DNA of 24,614 nt from Bacillota bacterium (lineage in GTDB: Bacteria > Bacillota > Clostridia > Acetivibrionales > DTU013). The DNA is taken from NCBI GenBank assembly GCA_023435925.1, contig JAEZLF010000168.1:1-24614 (forward strand), in the 5' to 3' direction. A program made the position numbers and the translations under genes. The notes under the pieces are model-generated. The model searched no databases. It was given only the letters and a program-made list of their open reading frames with translations, and was not told the origin of the DNA. Positions 21,993 to 24,614 of the stretch are shown here, piece after piece; positions within the stretch are counted from its first letter, which is position 1; each line of letters starts with the position of its first letter.

Positions 21993-22961
21993 CTATTTGT
22001 CACGGATACAGGCAAGCTCAAGCTTACCGTTCCGCTTGGCATAAGCAAGAAATGCCGCCTGCTCCTGCGTCACTTCAAAGGAAATATATCTGGGCAAACT
22101 CTTTGTTTTTAAAACGTCCACCAGCTTACCGTCCTGATCAATTATCCCTGCAATGCGGATATGTTTCATCACCCTGACACCACCGGAGACTTCAACCGGT
22201 ACTACATAAGTTACCCGGGCTACTGATGATTCCTGTATTCCCAATGTTTCCTGTACGACAAGTTGTCCCGGCGAATCTAAGCCTTTCGCAGACTCCTCTG
22301 ATCCTATACCGACTACATTATCATTACCCTGATTTGCCGCTCCCATGCCGCCTGTTTCACTCTTTTCCTGTGCTGCCGCTCCCATGCTGCCTTTTTCACT
22401 CTTTTCCAGTACTGTCGAGCCTGTAACGGCTGCATCAGTCTTCTCCTGTGTTATCGTTCCTGCCCCTCCTATGCTTTGACCCTCCTGGATTTCCTTCTTC
22501 CCTTCCAATATCACCGATTGATTCCGTACTTCGGAATTGCTGGGTACATAGATAATATCAACATATTGATCCTCCGTCAGCTGCCAGCCATTGGCCTGAT
22601 CCACATCAAGCTCCAGTGAAAACAGCCTGTTATTCTTATCCACCGCCTCTATCATACCATCATCGTCGGCAGAAAGCTTAACATTAAGCAGCATTTCACC
22701 GTCCTCAATATCCATAACAGCCCGCTTTGATAAAGCGATATTAATGGATTTGATCGCATCGGGATGAACCGCTTCTGTGCTGATTTCTCTAAGCTCCAGC
22801 ATATCGCCGGTAATGATCGCATTTTTGCTGATACGTTCCGCGGCAAAGACTACTTTCTCTTTTGACTCGTATCCTGATGCATTCGAGATGATTGCCATTT
22901 CTACTGCTACCAGTAAAACAACCATTATAAATGCGCCGACGATCCAGAAATATCTTTTCAT
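21993..22961 (-). CDS. CpaB/RcpC-like SAF-domain pilus assembly protein
   Basis: A 322-residue protein with one N-terminal membrane segment (about residues 4-25, IVGAFIMVVLLVAVEMAII), then a SAF domain (about 38-100: FAAERISKNAIITGDMLELREI, ISTEAVHPDAI, DGEMLL) as in CpaB/RcpC. These proteins act on the outer side of the membrane in Tad/Flp pilus assembly. The C-terminal part (HIRIAGIIDQDGKL, YISFEVTQEQAAFLAYAKRNGKLEL) resembles the usual RcpC end. Between them lies a low-complexity linker rich in Gly, Ser, Glu and Gln, with a 13-residue near-tandem duplication. I take the ATG at 22959-22961 as start; a GTG three codons earlier is the alternative. Last gene of the Tad-like run. Confidence 0.78.
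   Translation of the reverse strand: MKRYFWIVGAFIMVVLLVAVEMAIISNASGYESKEKVVFAAERISKNAIITGDMLELREISTEAVHPDAIKSINIALSKRAVMDIEDGEMLLNVKLSADDDGMIEAVDKNNRLFSLELDVDQANGWQLTEDQYVDIIYVPSNSEVRNQSVILEGKKEIQEGQSIGGAGTITQEKTDAAVTGSTVLEKSEKGSMGAAAQEKSETGGMGAANQGNDNVVGIGSEESAKGLDSPGQLVVQETLGIQESSVARVTYVVPVEVSGGVRVMKHIRIAGIIDQDGKLVDVLKTKSLPRYISFEVTQEQAAFLAYAKRNGKLELACIRDK
22336..22413. repeat. Two 39-bp tandem units inside the cpaB-like gene
   Basis: Units 22336-22374 and 22375-22413 share most bases (both begin GCCGCTCCCATG and contain TTCACTCTTTTCC). They encode a 13-residue near-repeat in the linker (QEKSETGGMGAA and LEKSEKGSMGAA). An in-frame repeat like this can change length by slippage. Confidence 0.7.
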
Positions 22962-22984
22962 AACTACCACTCGCTTCCTTTGCG

Positions 22985-23509
22985 TTAATTGTTTACAGGG
23001 ATCTCAGAATCCACATGTACCTCAATATCGACGTAGTCCTTACCAAGCATGCGCAACACAATAGCCCTGTATAGAGAAGGCCGTACAGGTACTTTGACAC
23101 AGCTGTGGACGGAAGGCTTTTCAATGATTGTGCCGTCCGGGCACTCCGCAGGAAAAGTGCCCATATATATCTCAAGAGAGCTGACCTCCACCCGGTTCTC
23201 CGCAATAGAATCCGCTCCCGGGACAAGCCCTGCTTCCAGACTTAAATTAGCACATAGCAACTTCTCGAATATCTTTGATGCCTCCGGATGACTCATATAG
23301 ACATCAGCCTTGCCCAGGCTGTTTGCGATAAGGGCATTATATACAGAAATATTGGTCATATCCACGGCGTCCTTAATTAACCTTGCCTTCTCAAAAAAGA
23401 TGAATTTTTCGACGGTTACAGAAAATACCGGCAGCAGTACAAACACAATCATTGCGGCTGCAATGATTACATCCAGAAGTGCGCTCCCTTTTTCCTGGCG
23501 GATATTCAT
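22985..23509 (-). CDS. TadE/pseudopilin-like secreted or membrane-anchored protein
   Basis: A 174-residue protein with a short basic leader (MNIRQEKG) and a hydrophobic helix (SALLDVIIAAAMIVFVLLPVFSV, residues 9-31). A Gly-Ser junction with an acidic residue at +5 is reminiscent of the sites used by prepilin peptidases in TadE-type minor pilins. The remaining 140 residues should be extracytoplasmic and contain three cysteines (LLCANL, AECPDG, HSCVKV). The start ATG overlaps the upstream stop codon in TAATG, implying translational coupling. Position in the Tad-like run supports a minor pilin or assembly role; I cannot assign TadE versus TadF. Confidence 0.65.
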   Translation of the reverse strand: MNIRQEKGSALLDVIIAAAMIVFVLLPVFSVTVEKFIFFEKARLIKDAVDMTNISVYNALIANSLGKADVYMSHPEASKIFEKLLCANLSLEAGLVPGADSIAENRVEVSSLEIYMGTFPAECPDGTIIEKPSVHSCVKVPVRPSLYRAIVLRMLGKDYVDIEVHVDSEIPVNN

Positions 23510-23886
23510 TAATTAACCACCTTTCTCGACATCGAAGCCTTGCTATACACCATTTTCAGCGTTACGTCCTCCCTTTTGAACAGTGAGGTCATCCTGTTGC
23601 AGGTATATTCGCCCTCAACATGCAAGGTCAGCATATTTCCCTGTCGTGCATATGCAGTGGCTGTGATTTTAACATCCGTTAATCCCTTATTCTCCAGCTC
23701 CGTCCGAAGTCGCTGCTTCTCGTCGACATTCAGACCTCCTGCGCTTTCCATTTTCAGAAGGGTGCTCCTGCACAGCATATCCAGGTCTGCTTTCATGGAT
23801 AACGGCAAAAAGAATTCCGTCATAAAAACCAGTATGGCCGCCATCATGATCAATATGATTCCGGTAACGACTGCTCTGACCGGCAT
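23509..23886 (-). CDS. Small TadE-like membrane-anchored protein
   Basis: A 125-residue protein with one N-terminal membrane helix (VVTGIILIMMAAILVFMTEFF, about residues 6-26) and a polar C-terminal domain (KADLDMLCRSTLLKMESAGGL, then TELENKGLTDVKITATAYARQGN). This layout, a helix followed by a small beta-rich domain, is common for accessory proteins in clostridial Tad-like clusters; DUF4320 is a possible family, but I am not certain. GGGGGTG lies six bases before the ATG. It is 17 bases after the prepilin-like gene and shares TAATG with the next gene. Confidence 0.6.
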   Translation of the reverse strand: MPVRAVVTGIILIMMAAILVFMTEFFLPLSMKADLDMLCRSTLLKMESAGGLNVDEKQRLRTELENKGLTDVKITATAYARQGNMLTLHVEGEYTCNRMTSLFKREDVTLKMVYSKASMSRKVVN

Positions 23887-23903
23887 AGCTTACACCCCCG
23901 CCG

Positions 23904-24146
23904 TTAAGTAGTAGGGAATATTTTTGTACCAACTGTATCCCACCAGTCTGTAAGCTCTTTCATCACTGCCGCTGTAAAGGTTTTCATACCCGGTATCACG
24001 ATAAATGCGGCAAGAATAACCGCCGCTGCAATACCCAGCAGCTCATTCATTCCAAAGCCTCTTTTATCCAGGATCAGACGGCTTCTCTTTAAGGATTGGA
24101 CTTTGCACTCCATTGAATACATGAACATCATTAATTTGGCTTCCAT
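23904..24146 (-). CDS. Prepilin-like small membrane protein (Flp pilin candidate)
   Basis: An 80-residue protein. A charged N-terminal region of about 31 residues ends in DKRG, followed by FGMNELLGIAAAVILAAFIVIPGM. The junction Gly-Phe with Glu at +5 (G|FGMNE) matches the class III/type IV prepilin peptidase site, and the hydrophobic helix after it fits a pilin. The leader is long for Flp pilins. The mature part would be about 48 residues, which is typical of Flp. The ATG follows GGAGG by seven bases. It sits 18 bases after the T2SF gene. Its likely role is the major or a minor pilin subunit of the Tad-like apparatus. Confidence 0.65.
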   Translation of the reverse strand: MEAKLMMFMYSMECKVQSLKRSRLILDKRGFGMNELLGIAAAVILAAFIVIPGMKTFTAAVMKELTDWWDTVGTKIFPTT

Positions 24147-24164
24147 AATTGGCCTCCTGTTTTA

Positions 24165-24614
24165 TTAATTTATGAAAATTTTGCCGACTGCCAGGCTGAC
24201 TTCACTCAGCAGCGGTACAATAATCATCACAACCACGATTGCAACAAACACCGATGCGGCGGCAACGCTTCTGTTCCGGCAGCTATCCGTTTCCGCCTGT
24301 ATGTAGTTAAAATACTTCTTAAACATCACATCCTCCTGTTTTGCAAGGAGTTCACTATTATCCCCGGTTTCGATCCCCTGCTTCAGCGCAATACTTAATG
24401 TTTCCGCTTCATGAGCGTCAAAATTCGACCTGAATTCCTCCAATGCCGCATTAATATCCAGTGTCAGCTCATATCTGGCCGCAAGTCTGACGAGTATGTT
24501 CCTCAACTCCCTGTCCTCAATGATTTCATAAACGCACCTTACCGCGTCTGTCACCTTAACCCCTGAAGAAATCTGGTTATGCAGATATTTATAGATTTTA
24601 TAGATATACTTCTG
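24165..24614 (-). CDS. Type II secretion F-domain protein (TadB/TadC-like), 5' end beyond the window
   Basis: The frame is open to the right edge, so 149 C-terminal residues are visible and the true start lies outside. The sequence LHNQISSGVKVTDAV..YEIIEDRELRNILVRLAARYELTLDI, followed by EAETLSIALKQGIETGDNSELL, is the cytoplasmic helical pattern of the T2SF domain, with the family's conserved Gly-Asn/Asp turn. One long hydrophobic segment ends the protein (VAAASVFVAIVVVMIIVPLL). TadB and TadC are the inner-membrane platform proteins of Tad pili. The GTG at 24552-24554 is within the domain and not a real start. The assembly ATPase is expected further upstream. Confidence 0.75.
   Translation of the reverse strand, partial: QKYIYKIYKYLHNQISSGVKVTDAVRCVYEIIEDRELRNILVRLAARYELTLDINAALEEFRSNFDAHEAETLSIALKQGIETGDNSELLAKQEDVMFKKYFNYIQAETDSCRNRSVAAASVFVAIVVVMIIVPLLSEVSLAVGKIFIN

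Noticed and set aside
24165..24554. A complete 129-residue gene starting at the GTG at 24554
   Set aside because: The frame stays open for another 20 codons to the window edge and the T2SF pattern continues into them, so the gene is cut by the window, not short.

Overview
The window reads as a chromosomal segment of a low-to-moderate GC Gram-positive anaerobe of the class Clostridia. The main evidence is the gene order at the left end (Orn/Lys/Arg decarboxylase, tmk, darA, yaaR, holB, ricT), all on the minus strand. This is the same order as yaaO-tmk-yaaQ-yaaR-holB-yaaT in Bacillus subtilis. Strong GGAGG-type ribosome binding sites, frequent TTG/GTG starts and a PC4/YdbC-family protein fit the same group. 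I cannot name a species.

Layout. 1-5,037: housekeeping cluster, with a 5-codon stub of another minus-strand gene at the left edge, perhaps a ferredoxin. 5,061-8,313: coaX behind an Asn/Gln/Arg-rich disordered protein, then a metal-dependent amidohydrolase and birA. 8,423-10,187: an unrecognised 208-aa protein and an iron-dependent alcohol dehydrogenase, preceded by an inverted repeat at the likely transcription start. 10,665-11,147 (plus): a zinc-ribbon protein with its own promoter, ending at a bidirectional terminator. 11,260-15,095 (minus): small membrane protein, cyanophycinase (cphB) and cyanophycin synthetase (cphA), apparently one operon for making and mobilising the nitrogen-storage polymer cyanophycin. 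15,487-17,202 (plus): a LexA-like protein and an EamA/DMT transporter. 17,326-20,347 (minus): leuC-leuD-leuB of leucine biosynthesis, without leuA. 20,620-21,875 (minus): an AraC-type regulator and a YdbC-like ssDNA-binding protein. 21,993 to the right edge (minus): part of a Tad/Flp-like pilus or type II secretion-like locus (T2SF-domain protein, prepilin-like small protein, two TadE-like pseudopilin-type proteins, CpaB-like SAF protein). Its ATPase is outside the window.

The most unusual content is intergenic. Between 10.3 and 20.5 kb there are four copies of a dispersed repeat, all in the same orientation. The complete ends read TTATAA(C/T)..TCGG on the left and GCCTCGTTATA on the right, and the body is built from nested hairpins. 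Two copies share an apical hairpin in which several base pairs differ but pairing is kept, and two copies share a separate AT-rich hairpin. One copy directly abuts the Shine-Dalgarno of a neighbouring gene. I know no name for this family.

Two other points stand out. The LexA-like protein keeps its winged-helix DNA-binding domain but appears to lack the cleavage site and the Ser/Lys dyad of self-cleaving LexA. A separate multi-helix element lies at 17,225-17,302, between the convergent transporter and leuB genes. All family calls come from reading motifs by eye; no database search was run.
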